DNA of 39,830 bases. Source: Comamonadaceae bacterium (GTDB lineage Bacteria; Pseudomonadota; Gammaproteobacteria; Burkholderiales; Burkholderiaceae_C). Positions 26,245-34,819 of the stretch are shown here, in pieces (position 1 is the first letter of the stretch; each line of letters starts with the position of its first letter). The notes under the pieces are model-generated. The model ran no database searches, was not told the DNA's origin, and saw only the letters and a program-made list of their open reading frames with translations. The stretch spans positions 1 to 39,830 of the forward strand of contig JAECRA010000016.1 in the NCBI GenBank assembly GCA_015999985.1. Reading direction: 5' to 3'. The translations under genes were made by a program, and so were the position numbers.

Positions 26245-27417
26245 GTGAAAAATCAATGTAGCGTCCTTTTGGCCATGGTGCTTGCATGCCCTGCCTGGGC
26301 GCAGACCACCCTCCCTACCTTATCCTGCCAGAGCCCGACCTCGCTTCTGAACACAGGGATCGCACAGCCAGTCCCCCCTGCCACCAGCGGAACAAAGTTG
26401 GGGCTCTATGCGGCAGATCCCATCTGGAGCCAATTTCAAGAGCTGACCACCACGCCCCTTCAGCCACCATCCAACGCCGCCGCTTGGACACCAGCCAGGA
26501 CGGCCGGCACACTCGCTAGCGCTTGGTCGACCTTTGCTGACGCACAGTGGTTGAGCCCCGGATTCAGCTCCACTACCGGGGAGCTGAACCAATCGTCGCC
26601 AGGCAACTGGTGGCCACGCCCTACGCCGAGTCCTGTCCCCTTCTACAACCATTACCGGATTCAGTTCAATTTGGCGCCGGAGGTCCCGCCATCTGTAGTC
26701 GCACTCGATCTCGAATACATGGGGGATGACAGCGTCGTTGCGGCCTTTGTAAACGGCACGCAACAGTTGCCATTCACGCCAGCAGGATTCACAGGCGGCA
26801 TCCACACCAACTTCAACTCTGGCTGGGTCAGTGGGACCAATACCTTGGTGTTCTCCACCTCAGACACAGGCTGGGCAGCCGGATTTTTGGCTCGTGCCCA
26901 TCTGAGCGGGCAAGCCATTTGCAGCTCGTCCCCCATCAGCATCACCAAGACTGCGGATCAGACGCACTACGAACCAGGCCAACTTGCAACCTATACCGTC
27001 ACCTTGACGAGCTTGGGCTTGGTTGATGCCACCGGAGTGAGTCTTGCAGATCCAATACCGGCTGGTTTGAGCAACCCTGTCTGGGCGTGTTCTGCCACGG
27101 GCTCTGCCGTTTGCCCAAGCCCCGCAGGCCCGATGCCCCAAACATTCGATATGCCAGGCAACTCAAGCCTCAGCTTTACACTGAGCGGCACAGTGACCGG
27201 GCGGGCCACCTTGGACAATATCGCCACGTTGACACCTGGCACCGGAGGAGTTTGCGCAGCCACGACCGGGTGCACGGCGTCTGTAGCACCGACCTACTCC
27301 CCGGCGCCGGCGCCTGCTCCAAGCAACCATGCAGTGCCTTCGTTGACGCCTTTGAGCCTGACGGTGCTGGCGGCAGCGTTGGGCCTGTTGGGATGGAAGC
27401 GCAGGCGCACGCTGTAG
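26245..27417 (+). CDS. Exported protein with DUF11-like domain and IPTL-like C-terminal anchor
   Basis: 390 residues, GTG start followed by a signal peptide (KNQCSVLLAMVLACPAWAQ). Residues about 20-230 form a beta-rich domain of unrecognised family. Residues about 233-340 are a DUF11-type immunoglobulin-like domain: SITKTADQTHYEPGQLATYT, then D-A-T-G-V-S-L-A-D-P-I-P-A-G-L. A short Pro/Ala spacer (SPAPAPAPS) leads to a C-terminal tail VPSLTPLSLTVLAAALGLLG with KRRRTL, a degenerate IPTL-CTERM/exosortase-like signal. It is divergent from the DUF2341-like gene, whose product has the same anchor class, so the two may be co-regulated surface proteins. The Shine-Dalgarno sequence is weak. Confidence 0.8.
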   Translation: MKNQCSVLLAMVLACPAWAQTTLPTLSCQSPTSLLNTGIAQPVPPATSGTKLGLYAADPIWSQFQELTTTPLQPPSNAAAWTPARTAGTLASAWSTFADAQWLSPGFSSTTGELNQSSPGNWWPRPTPSPVPFYNHYRIQFNLAPEVPPSVVALDLEYMGDDSVVAAFVNGTQQLPFTPAGFTGGIHTNFNSGWVSGTNTLVFSTSDTGWAAGFLARAHLSGQAICSSSPISITKTADQTHYEPGQLATYTVTLTSLGLVDATGVSLADPIPAGLSNPVWACSATGSAVCPSPAGPMPQTFDMPGNSSLSFTLSGTVTGRATLDNIATLTPGTGGVCAATTGCTASVAPTYSPAPAPAPSNHAVPSLTPLSLTVLAAALGLLGWKRRRTL

Positions 27418-27432
27418 CCAGCACGCAGGCTT

Positions 27433-28509
27433 TCAGCGGGCCGAATCCCACCACGATTGCGGGTCAAAACCCAGGCCGGGTGTGGTGGGCACATCCATGT
27501 GCCCGTCCACGATTGGAGGGGGTTCGCACACGTTTTCAGCATAGAAACGCGCAGTGCCAATGCCGGCTGCGGCCATGGGTTCTGGCGTAAGAGCGGTGCA
27601 ATGGATACCCAGGTAAAGACCAAGTGATGTCTCCAGGCTGGAGGTCACCGTGCACTGGATTGCGTACTGCTGGGCTACGCGCACGATATCCAGCAACCTG
27701 TCCGGCCCGCCGACACGCTGCGCCTTGAGGATGAAGACATCCGCTGCCTTGTGGATGGCAGCCAGCTCCACGTCTCGCTCATTGCGAATGCTGTCATCCA
27801 AAGCTATTGGCACCGTGGTTTCACTTCTGATTTGTCCGTATACCGAAAGCGGCGTGCCGCGTGGCAATGGTTCTTCGCAGTATTCAATGACGAACTTTTC
27901 CATGGCGCGCAGTTGCTCTGCAGCCCACTCTACCGGCCAGCTCTCGTTGGGGTCCAGGCGGATCTTGATGTGGGGTTCGGCCTCCCGGATCGCCTGTATA
28001 CGCCGCAGATCCAGTTCGCGCTCGGAAGTGCATTTGACCTTGACCGTATCTTGCCCGCGCGCTGCCGCATCACGGGCGCGTTGGGCGCACATCTCAGGTT
28101 CCGCATCACCGATCAGGTCATTGACCGGTACACGCGCAGGCACGCGTTTTTCATCGCCCAGCAAATAACCGGCCAGTGTCTTGCCAGCCTGCGCCGCACG
28201 AAGCGTGAGCACTGCAGTAGAGATGCCGCAACGAATGCGGGCCGGGCATTCACGAAGCGATATTTCACTCAAGAATTGAGGCGACAGCGGGTCAAGCCCA
28301 GCCATCAACGCCCGTATCTCGTCTACAAAAGCCTCTGGTGGGTAGTCCACATGAGGCGGGAGTGCGGCTTCTCCCCAGCCAACCAAGCCCTCAGATTCCA
28401 GCCGCAAAATGGCGCCCATGCGGTGATGTTGAGTGCCTTTGGACCAGCGATAAGGAGTTTGCAGCGCAAGGCGATAGGGTTTGACTTCAATAATGCTTTT
28501 ATCGGCCAT
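27433..28509 (-). CDS. Enolase-superfamily enzyme (mandelate racemase/muconate lactonizing type)
   Basis: 358 residues with the capping domain (about 1-125) and TIM-barrel domain of the MLE subgroup. Catalytic elements visible are the K157-x-K159 pair (VKVKC), metal-ligand region RLDPNESW (Asp186), EYCEEPL (Glu212/213), IALDDS (Asp238/239) and the second-side lysine K262 (ILKAQRVGG). This Lys-Lys pattern fits racemases or epimerases, cycloisomerases and N-succinylamino acid racemase/OSBS-like enzymes. The substrate is undetermined. It is the last gene of the seven-gene minus-strand cluster, 27 bp after the ABC ATPase, which suggests it acts on what the transporter imports. Confidence 0.88.
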   Translation of the reverse strand: MADKSIIEVKPYRLALQTPYRWSKGTQHHRMGAILRLESEGLVGWGEAALPPHVDYPPEAFVDEIRALMAGLDPLSPQFLSEISLRECPARIRCGISTAVLTLRAAQAGKTLAGYLLGDEKRVPARVPVNDLIGDAEPEMCAQRARDAAARGQDTVKVKCTSERELDLRRIQAIREAEPHIKIRLDPNESWPVEWAAEQLRAMEKFVIEYCEEPLPRGTPLSVYGQIRSETTVPIALDDSIRNERDVELAAIHKAADVFILKAQRVGGPDRLLDIVRVAQQYAIQCTVTSSLETSLGLYLGIHCTALTPEPMAAAGIGTARFYAENVCEPPPIVDGHMDVPTTPGLGFDPQSWWDSAR

Positions 28510-28536
28510 GAGGTATTCCTGGTTCCGTCAAGTGGT

Positions 28537-29610
28537 TCAATGAGTGGCTGTATCGCGCGCCAAAGGCATCAGGCGTTCAGTGGGCAGTTCCAGCGTCACC
28601 GGCTCTTGCAAACGGAACTCCGTCGTGGGAGGCGCCAGCACGTTGACGCGGCGACCTCCGGCCAGCTCGACCACCAACTGCTGTTGACGACCGGAAAATA
28701 TGGCGCTGATCAAGCGGCCGTTCCAACGGTTGGGGCCGGTCACTTCGCCAGATTGCGTCGCCACGATCGCTTCGGGCCGTATGGCCACATGCGCCACACC
28801 ATCGGCGTTCTGAGTCAAATGCAGCGCTCCGTCGGCAGTCTCGAGTTCTTGTCCGCGGGCTCGCACCACATCGAACACTTCAGCCGCTCCGAGAAAAGTC
28901 GCGCCGAAACGCGTGGTCGGACGCAGATAGAGCTCAGACGGCGTGCCCTCTTCGACGATGCGCCCTGCATTCATCAATGCAATGCGATCAGACAGCATGA
29001 GCGCTTCTTCCTGATCATGGGTCACGTAAAGTGCCGTCAGCCCCACCGTTTTGATGAGTTCCCTCAATTCCAGCCGCATCTGCTCTCGCAGTTTGGCGTC
29101 CAGGTTAGACAGGGGTTCATCCAACAACATGACGCCGGAGCGGCGCACCAACGCCCGTGCAATGGCCACGCGCTGTTGCTGGCCGCCGGAAAGCTGCGTG
29201 GCGCTTCGATCGGCCAGTGCACCAAGACCCACCATGCGCAATGCTTCGCTCACGTTGGCCTTGATCTGATCGCGCGACATCCGCGCAATCTCCAGCGGAA
29301 AGGCCACGTTCTGCTGCACCGTCATATGGGGCCAGATGGCATAGGACTGAAACACCATCGAGATATCGCGCGAATGCGTGGGCGTTTGTATGCCCTTGCT
29401 GCTGTCAAACACCACGTTGTCGCCGATACGGATGGAGCCCGTCGTTGGCGTTTCCAACCCCGCCACACTGCGCAGGGTGGACGTCTTGCCGCATCCGCTG
29501 GGCCCAAGCAGGGTCACGAACTCGCCGGGTTGCAGCGCCAATGACACCCCGCAGACGGACGGTTGGGCCGCACCGGGATACGTCAACCAAAGATCCTTGC
29601 ACTCGATCAT
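28537..29610 (-). CDS. ABC transporter ATP-binding protein (iron/polyamine-type)
   Basis: 357 residues from the ATG at 29610, whose ATGA overlaps the permease stop. Walker A is GPSGCGKTS (36-44), Q-loop VFQSYAIWPHMT, signature LSGGQQQR, Walker B VMLLDEPLSNLDAKLR, and H-loop YVTHDQEEA. A C-terminal TOBE-type regulatory domain (AIRPEAI, later L-x-x-E-L-P-T-E-R) identifies the Fe3+/spermidine/putrescine (FbpC/PotA) class. It energises import through the adjacent fused permease. Confidence 0.92.
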   Translation of the reverse strand: MIECKDLWLTYPGAAQPSVCGVSLALQPGEFVTLLGPSGCGKTSTLRSVAGLETPTTGSIRIGDNVVFDSSKGIQTPTHSRDISMVFQSYAIWPHMTVQQNVAFPLEIARMSRDQIKANVSEALRMVGLGALADRSATQLSGGQQQRVAIARALVRRSGVMLLDEPLSNLDAKLREQMRLELRELIKTVGLTALYVTHDQEEALMLSDRIALMNAGRIVEEGTPSELYLRPTTRFGATFLGAAEVFDVVRARGQELETADGALHLTQNADGVAHVAIRPEAIVATQSGEVTGPNRWNGRLISAIFSGRQQQLVVELAGGRRVNVLAPPTTEFRLQEPVTLELPTERLMPLARDTATH

Positions 29611-31409
29611 GAACGAACTTCCTCTCGGCGCGCTGCCAAGCGCTGCCAGATAACTGTAATCACGGTCATTGCCACCACCAGCCACACGCCTACGGCGGCA
29701 GCCTTGCCAGGTTCTCCACCCGACCAGTAGCTCCAAAGTTGAACGGCCACGGTGACGTTGGAGTCACCTTGCAGCAACAGCGCGGTAGAGAGTTCGCGCA
29801 TGACGTGCGCGATCACCCATATCCAGGCACCGGCAAGGCCCGGCAGCAGCAAGGGCAAGACAATGCGCCGCAGCGTTGCGCTCGTGGAGGCCCCGCAGGT
29901 TCGCGCGGCTTCTTCAAGTTCAGGGTGAACCTGAATCAAGGAAGCCGAAGCTGCCCGGGAGGCAAACGAGAGGTACACCGTGACATACGCAATGACGAGG
30001 ATCCAGGCCGTACCGTAGATGGGCAAAAAAACCAGTGTCAGGTAGACATAGACCAGCGCCATGCCGATCATGGTTCCGGGAATGGCCAACGGCATGAAGG
30101 ACAGCGTGTCAATCACACCTCGCAGACGCTGTGAGAGTGAGCGGTTTCGAAGAACTGTCCAGGCGACAAAGAGTGCCAACGTGACCACCAGCGTGGCTGC
30201 CAACAAGGCTACCCAAGTCGATGTCCAGGCGGCGCCGCCCACGCGGGTGTTATTGAAGACCGCTTTGTGCTGCGACAACGTCAATTGCCCAAGCATTTCC
30301 ATGCTCACGGGAGCGAGATAAGGCGTCAGGCTGGTCCATATGAGAATCGCCAGTGGCAGCACCACTGCCAGCAGAAAGTAGGTCAACACGAAGAAAATAG
30401 CCAGTGGCTTCAAAGAGCCCAACTTCAACTCGCGAGGCCGAAACCCTTTGCCCGTGACCGTAATGAAACGGTTAGCCTGCCTGGTCAGTCTTCTGTAGCC
30501 CCAAGCCAGTCCAAGCAGAAGAATCAGAAAGCTCACCGCAATCGCCGCAATCTGCCCATAGGCGGATGTGCCGCCTGATTGGTCTGTGGCCAGATAGACG
30601 ATGCGCGAAGACACCACAAACAGGCCCACCGGCATGCCCAAGGTGCCCGGCACGTCGAACACGAGAAAGCCCACGATCAGAAGATACGCGGCTGCCGCCA
30701 GAATGGCTGGAGACAATAGCGGAATGAAGATGCGCCAGATCATTTGCGGCCAACGCGCTCCGCTGGTCATGGCCGCCTCTTCCAGCGCGGGGTCCATGTT
30801 GCGGAAGGCGCTACACAGGATCAGGTACACGGAAGGCACCAGCGCCAGTGTTTCCACAAAGATCATGCCGCCCATGGAATAGATGTTGAACGGTGCAGAT
30901 TCAAGGCCGAGGATATCGACCAGCACGCGGTTCAACACCCCAGTGCGCGAACTGGCCAACAGCGCCCACCCCATCGCCAGCAGAAATGGCGGTAACACCA
31001 TCGGCAATGCAATCATCACACGCGCAGTGCCCTTCATGGGCAGATCGGTGCGCTCCACCAGCCAAGCCAGCAAGCCGCCCACCAGCAGCGCACATACAGT
31101 GCAACCAACCGCGAAGATGGCTGTCTGCCACACCAGCTTGTAGAAAGCTATATCGCCGTAGACAATTTGAAATTGATCCAGGCTGAAGCCTGGATCAAAG
31201 GGTAAGCCCGTGGGCTTGAAGCTGGCCACAAGCAAAAGACCAAGCGGCACCACCACCATGTAGGCCAGCAGCGCCAGCAAGGCCCACCCGGGTAGGCGAG
31301 CCATGGCAAACGGCTGTCTGGCTATGCCGCCAGGCGCCGGCCCTTTCACGGGAGGCCCGCCCGGTAGGTGCGCTGGCCCTTTCAGTGCAGTACTACCGTC
31401 TGAACTCAT
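29607..31409 (-). CDS. ABC transporter permease, two fused membrane domains (FbpB-like)
   Basis: 600 residues with about 12 transmembrane helices in two halves, each with an ABC-importer EAA-type loop: LEEAAMTSGARWPQMIWRIF in the first half and LEEAARTCGASTSATLRRIV in the second. The fused-permease architecture is typical of ferric-iron-type (FbpB) and 2-aminoethylphosphonate-like importers. A Gly/Pro-rich cytoplasmic N-terminus (about 35 residues) precedes helix 1. ATGA overlaps with the binding-protein gene upstream and the ATPase downstream show one transcription unit. Confidence 0.92.
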   Translation of the reverse strand: MSSDGSTALKGPAHLPGGPPVKGPAPGGIARQPFAMARLPGWALLALLAYMVVVPLGLLLVASFKPTGLPFDPGFSLDQFQIVYGDIAFYKLVWQTAIFAVGCTVCALLVGGLLAWLVERTDLPMKGTARVMIALPMVLPPFLLAMGWALLASSRTGVLNRVLVDILGLESAPFNIYSMGGMIFVETLALVPSVYLILCSAFRNMDPALEEAAMTSGARWPQMIWRIFIPLLSPAILAAAAYLLIVGFLVFDVPGTLGMPVGLFVVSSRIVYLATDQSGGTSAYGQIAAIAVSFLILLLGLAWGYRRLTRQANRFITVTGKGFRPRELKLGSLKPLAIFFVLTYFLLAVVLPLAILIWTSLTPYLAPVSMEMLGQLTLSQHKAVFNNTRVGGAAWTSTWVALLAATLVVTLALFVAWTVLRNRSLSQRLRGVIDTLSFMPLAIPGTMIGMALVYVYLTLVFLPIYGTAWILVIAYVTVYLSFASRAASASLIQVHPELEEAARTCGASTSATLRRIVLPLLLPGLAGAWIWVIAHVMRELSTALLLQGDSNVTVAVQLWSYWSGGEPGKAAAVGVWLVVAMTVITVIWQRLAARREEVRS

Positions 31410-32419
31410 TTTGCCGACCCAACCGCCTCAAGCATCTTGTTGTAATACTCGTTGAGCGCGCCCAGCTCATCAGACTTCTCTGGTGGCCATTCGGAGACTT
31501 TTTTGCCGGCAATGAACTTGGCGGTCTTGGTCGCCGTGACCAGTGGGTTGCCGCGGCCGGTGGCCTCTTCATAGGCAAGCGCGCCTTCGTTGGTCGTCAG
31601 CCACGCCATCAGCAACTTGGCGCCCTCAGGATTGCGCGCGCCTTTGCTGACGCCGGAATAGATCATGTGCATAGGCACCACGTCGAGCGCCCGCATTTGA
31701 ATGGGTGCGCCGGCGTTCATGGGCGGCAGTGTCGAATGGTAGAAACCGATACCCATGTCGACCTCACCCGAACCTACAGCCTGTGCCAGCGGAAAGGTGG
31801 ATTTGTAGAGCATGGGCTTGAGCTTGATGAATCGCTCCAACTGTCGCTTGGCGGAATCCGGGCCCTGAGTGGCAGCCAGCTGCGCGAACGACGCGGCCCG
31901 TACCCACGAGCCCACGCGGTTGGTCCACTTGGGGTTGAGCACGTCTTCCCAGGTCTTGGGCGATTCCGCTTCCGTCACCTTGCGGGTGTTCCATAGCGCC
32001 ACATAGACTGATGCGGTGGTGGCCACCATCTCTGGGCTAGGCGCGTAAGACTTTGGAACACCAAACTGAGTCCAGTTCACACCTTCCAGGTAGCCGCGGC
32101 CTTTCAGGTGGCTCATGTGGTCTGCTCCACCGGTGAGCAAGTCGCCCGTGTAACCCCTGGCCTGCATTTCCTGCACACCGCGCACAGCCAACTCATTACC
32201 GCCCACCAGCCGCGTGTGACGCACTTTCACGGATGGATATTTGCGCTGAAAAGCCGCCAGAACCTTGTCTATCTGCTCCGAGGGAGAGCTTTCATACCAG
32301 GTGACTGGTGGCTTGGATGCCGCAGTCTTGGCAAGGTCGGCCAGACTCTGAGCGTGCACAGCGGCAAAGGGCGCCAACGCAAAGGCCAAGCCGAATGCGG
32401 CGGTCGTGAGTTGTTTCAT
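31406..32419 (-). CDS. Extracellular solute-binding protein of the ABC importer (FbpA-like)
   Basis: 337 residues from the ATG at 32419 (MKQLTTAAFGLAFAL), preceded by AGGAGA; the signal peptide ends AAVHA. Family features of ferric-type binding proteins are V-T-W-Y-E-S-S-P, I-D-K-V-L-A-A-F-Q-R-K-Y-P, a P-K-T-W-E-D-V-L-N-P-K-W segment, and N-P-E-G-A-K-L-L-M-A-W-L near the end. The paired tyrosines that bind Fe3+ in FbpA are not clearly present, so an organic substrate is as likely as iron. The gene overlaps the permease by ATGA. Confidence 0.9.
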   Translation of the reverse strand: MKQLTTAAFGLAFALAPFAAVHAQSLADLAKTAASKPPVTWYESSPSEQIDKVLAAFQRKYPSVKVRHTRLVGGNELAVRGVQEMQARGYTGDLLTGGADHMSHLKGRGYLEGVNWTQFGVPKSYAPSPEMVATTASVYVALWNTRKVTEAESPKTWEDVLNPKWTNRVGSWVRAASFAQLAATQGPDSAKRQLERFIKLKPMLYKSTFPLAQAVGSGEVDMGIGFYHSTLPPMNAGAPIQMRALDVVPMHMIYSGVSKGARNPEGAKLLMAWLTTNEGALAYEEATGRGNPLVTATKTAKFIAGKKVSEWPPEKSDELGALNEYYNKMLEAVGSAK

Positions 32420-32534
32420 GCTGGGTCTCCTGATGTTCATATTTGAGCGCGGCGTGGCGGCCTGCACTGTGGAAAACGGCACGCCTTCAATGACGTGCCC
32501 CAATCGGCATGTCGAATCAAACGTTGACTGAACC

Positions 32535-32566
32535 TGGCGCGATTCGATGGTTAGCGAATCGCGCCA
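32535..32566 (-). terminator. Strong 12-bp stem hairpin between hydrolase and binding-protein genes
   Basis: TGGCGCGATTCG (32535-32546) and CGAATCGCGCCA (32555-32566) with an 8-nt loop, a perfect 12-bp stem. In the operon direction it lies after the CC-tail protein gene (stop near 32612) and before the binding-protein gene. No T tract follows; it may be an mRNA-processing or attenuating structure. Confidence 0.55.
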
Positions 32567-32611
32567 AGCTGGAACGCCTTCTGGGGTCAGTTGGTGTCGT
32601 TCAAAATTTAC

Positions 32612-34267
32612 TTAACCGTTGCAGCAAGAACCGCCTCCTGCGGCAGGGTTGGACTCATCTGCAGGTGTGGACGCCGGTGCAGCGCTGGCTTCGTCACAGC
32701 AATTGCCTGGCAAAACCGGGGCGCTCACACCGCTGTGCTCACAGCAGCCGCCTTTCCACCACTTCGCGCCTTCGCCCGAACAGTATTTGTCGTCAGCACC
32801 GACCATGCGCATGAACATGGGGTGGTAGTTGCGGCAAACCTCCAGTTCGGTTTTGACCCAGTGCAGCGGGTCTTTCGCATAGTGGTCCCAGTAGTTGCCC
32901 TGCATGTTGATGCCAGGAACGGCAGGGTTCCAGCTTTCGTCCAGCCACAGATCCGGGTCACCGTACTTCGCCGCAATCTTGCGAATCTTCGGATCGTCCA
33001 GCGCCAGCAAGCGGCCGTTCTCGATGACGTTTTCGTTGTCTCCCGAGCGCTCGGTGTGATAGGTCGGAAAATACAGATGCAGGTGCCAGTGGCCCACCAG
33101 ATGCCCCATGCGGGCCGCTTCACGCTCAGCCATCGAAGAGATGATGGTGCCGAAGCCCATATGGATCACCCCGGAGCGAACGCGCTCATAGAGGCAGTTC
33201 ACGAAGCCCGAAGGAAAGTCCTTGCGTGGGCGATGAACGTGTGGGTTGGTGCCAATGGAGGCCTCCCACCAGTGCATGATGCCCTTGCCTGGGAAGGTAG
33301 GGTATTGCAAGTCCTTGGTGCGCTCCATGACATCGCGCAGTTTGTCGCCAAACTCGCCGCCGGCAATGATCTTGGTGATGCGGGAGTTTTCCACTTCCAG
33401 CTTCGTCCAATCGCAGGCAGCAATGTGATTGGTGGTTCCTGCGATTACGCCGCAACCATCTTCCTTGAACGGATGGAACATCCATGGCCGGCCTGTAATG
33501 TGTCCTGGCAGATAGGTCTTGCCAAAGTGTTCATTGCCGCGCCAGGTGGCTTCTGTGAGCTCTGGGTTGTAGAACTCGCGCTTGGAATCCCAGTACTCGT
33601 CGTGGTTGGTGAAAGACAGGTCTGTGCCTTCGGGGTCGGTAATCCGAACACGCTTGGCCGAACGAATGCGATCCCAGGCCCACTTGTCCATGGCGTTGAT
33701 CACCTCGATGGGCATGGCATGCGCGGGTGAAGCCAGAATTTCAGGCGTGATGAAAGGCATGCGCTGGATCTTGATGAAGCGCTCCGCCAGCACAGGGCCA
33801 CCGTAGCCCATGAGGATCTTGTCGTATTTCTGCTTCTTCTCTTCCTCTTCCCACATGTCCATCCATTCGGCGAGCTCTTTGGTGCGGAACAGGTAGTAAT
33901 CCACTTCATCAGCGCCCACCCATTGGGGGATAGGCCCGCGATCAATCTTTTGAATCTCGTACTTGACCTTGTACTTTTCAAGAATGCGCTGGCAGGCCTG
34001 GATGGTGAGTTCGCTGTGCCAGTTGTCTACGCGCAGCAGAACACGTTCGCCTTCTTTCAAGTCCCAGCAGGCATTCAACCCGTGGTTGTAGGGCCGGCGT
34101 GCCACGTGCTCCAGATAGGGCATCAACTGGTCTGTGCTGGTGATGTCCACGAACGGCGGGCAGCGCGGAGGGCGCGAGCCCACCAGCGGAGGCGCGCCAT
34201 GGGTAGGCAGCCCGTCAGGCTTCGCAGGGGAATTAGGGCCGGGGTTAGGAAAGGAATTTTTTTGCAT
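32612..34267 (-). CDS. Aminopeptidase T/M29-like metallohydrolase with a CC-CC-CC tail
   Basis: 551 residues, cytoplasmic. The central and C-terminal regions resemble the leucyl aminopeptidase T (COG2309/M29) superfamily, which also contains 2,5-dihydroxypyridine dioxygenases. Supporting pieces are AGTTNHIAACDWTKLEVENS followed by R-I-T-K-I-I-A-G-G-E-F-G-D-K-L-R (the ven-x-x-I-x-x-I-x-G-G pattern), GIMHWWEASIGTNPHVH and the His-rich GHWHLHLYFPTYHTE. Which residues bind metal is not certain. After residue 500 comes a low-complexity tail with three Cys pairs: CC508-509, CC523-524 and CC548-549, suggestive of metal or thiol chemistry. The N-terminal 35 residues are Pro-rich. Located between a small membrane protein gene (17 bp) and the ABC genes. 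Hydrolase versus ring-cleaving dioxygenase cannot be decided. Confidence 0.55.
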   Translation of the reverse strand: MQKNSFPNPGPNSPAKPDGLPTHGAPPLVGSRPPRCPPFVDITSTDQLMPYLEHVARRPYNHGLNACWDLKEGERVLLRVDNWHSELTIQACQRILEKYKVKYEIQKIDRGPIPQWVGADEVDYYLFRTKELAEWMDMWEEEEKKQKYDKILMGYGGPVLAERFIKIQRMPFITPEILASPAHAMPIEVINAMDKWAWDRIRSAKRVRITDPEGTDLSFTNHDEYWDSKREFYNPELTEATWRGNEHFGKTYLPGHITGRPWMFHPFKEDGCGVIAGTTNHIAACDWTKLEVENSRITKIIAGGEFGDKLRDVMERTKDLQYPTFPGKGIMHWWEASIGTNPHVHRPRKDFPSGFVNCLYERVRSGVIHMGFGTIISSMAEREAARMGHLVGHWHLHLYFPTYHTERSGDNENVIENGRLLALDDPKIRKIAAKYGDPDLWLDESWNPAVPGINMQGNYWDHYAKDPLHWVKTELEVCRNYHPMFMRMVGADDKYCSGEGAKWWKGGCCEHSGVSAPVLPGNCCDEASAAPASTPADESNPAAGGGSCCNG

Positions 34268-34284
34268 GCTTGCTCCTTACAGAA

Positions 34285-34746
34285 TCAATGAATAGGGAAA
34301 GATCGCGGCGCCGCGCGACGTGCGGAAGAGATGCGCTGGGGAAAGATATGAACGAGGTACATGAGCGCTGCGCAGCTAGCCAACATGGCCAGGCACCATG
34401 CGGAAACTCGCAAGCCGGCTGGCCAGGTCAGAGGCAACGCTAACACCAGGGCCGCGCTGGCCATGCAAGCCAGCGGCATGGTTACAGCCATCGCGGCCAC
34501 GCGAAAAACCCAAAGCTGCGGACCCTGCCCGGAGCTTTGCTCCGACCTCGAATGGCCGAACAGACAAAACATGAGCATCCAGGTATTGCTCCAGGGAAAA
34601 GCAGTAATGTGTTGCCAATCCAGCGTGCTCATGGCGGCATCCCAAAGCGAGCCGGACGCGCAACGGGAAAGAAACAAAATGGCTTCGTCGCGCGTTGAAT
34701 CCAACGCCGCCGCAACAGCCGCCCCTGCCCACCAGACCAATCGCAT
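34285..34746 (-). CDS. Small integral membrane protein of unknown family
   Basis: 153 residues from the ATG at 34746 (a GTG at 34749 is adjacent). An N-terminal hydrophobic stretch, a central segment with TLDWQHITAFPWSNTWML, and three hydrophobic helices in the second half (VFRVAAMAVTMPLACMASAA, LVLALPLTWPAGL, and CLAMLASCAALMYLVHIF). The tail is basic. I do not recognise the family. It does not clearly resemble TctB, although TctB would be expected next to a Bug receptor. It ends 17 bp before the metallohydrolase-like gene and is probably cotranscribed. Confidence 0.55.
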   Translation of the reverse strand: MRLVWWAGAAVAAALDSTRDEAILFLSRCASGSLWDAAMSTLDWQHITAFPWSNTWMLMFCLFGHSRSEQSSGQGPQLWVFRVAAMAVTMPLACMASAALVLALPLTWPAGLRVSAWCLAMLASCAALMYLVHIFPQRISSARRAAPRSFPIH

Positions 34747-34782
34747 CACTGGGTCCTGACTGAGTTTCTCTGTTTCACTGGA

Positions 34783-34806
34783 TTAGGGCGTGTTTACACG
34801 TCCTAA
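34783..34806. repeat. 24-bp palindrome TTAGGGCGTGTTTACACGTCCTAA (collapsed MITE ends)
   Basis: A near-perfect palindrome with the same TAGGGCGTGTT ends as the 283-bp element at 11710-11992 but almost no interior. It lies 13 bp past the Bug-receptor stop, where it can also act as a hairpin. Confidence 0.6.
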
Positions 34807-34819
34807 TGGTCTCCATTGG

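Noticed and set aside
27751..29544. 597-codon open frame on the plus strand
   Set aside because: Antisense to the enolase-family and ABC ATPase genes; composition is that of a shadow frame with no recognisable domain.
32591..33730. 379-codon open frame on the plus strand
   Set aside because: Antisense to the metallohydrolase-like gene, which has domain support and operon context.
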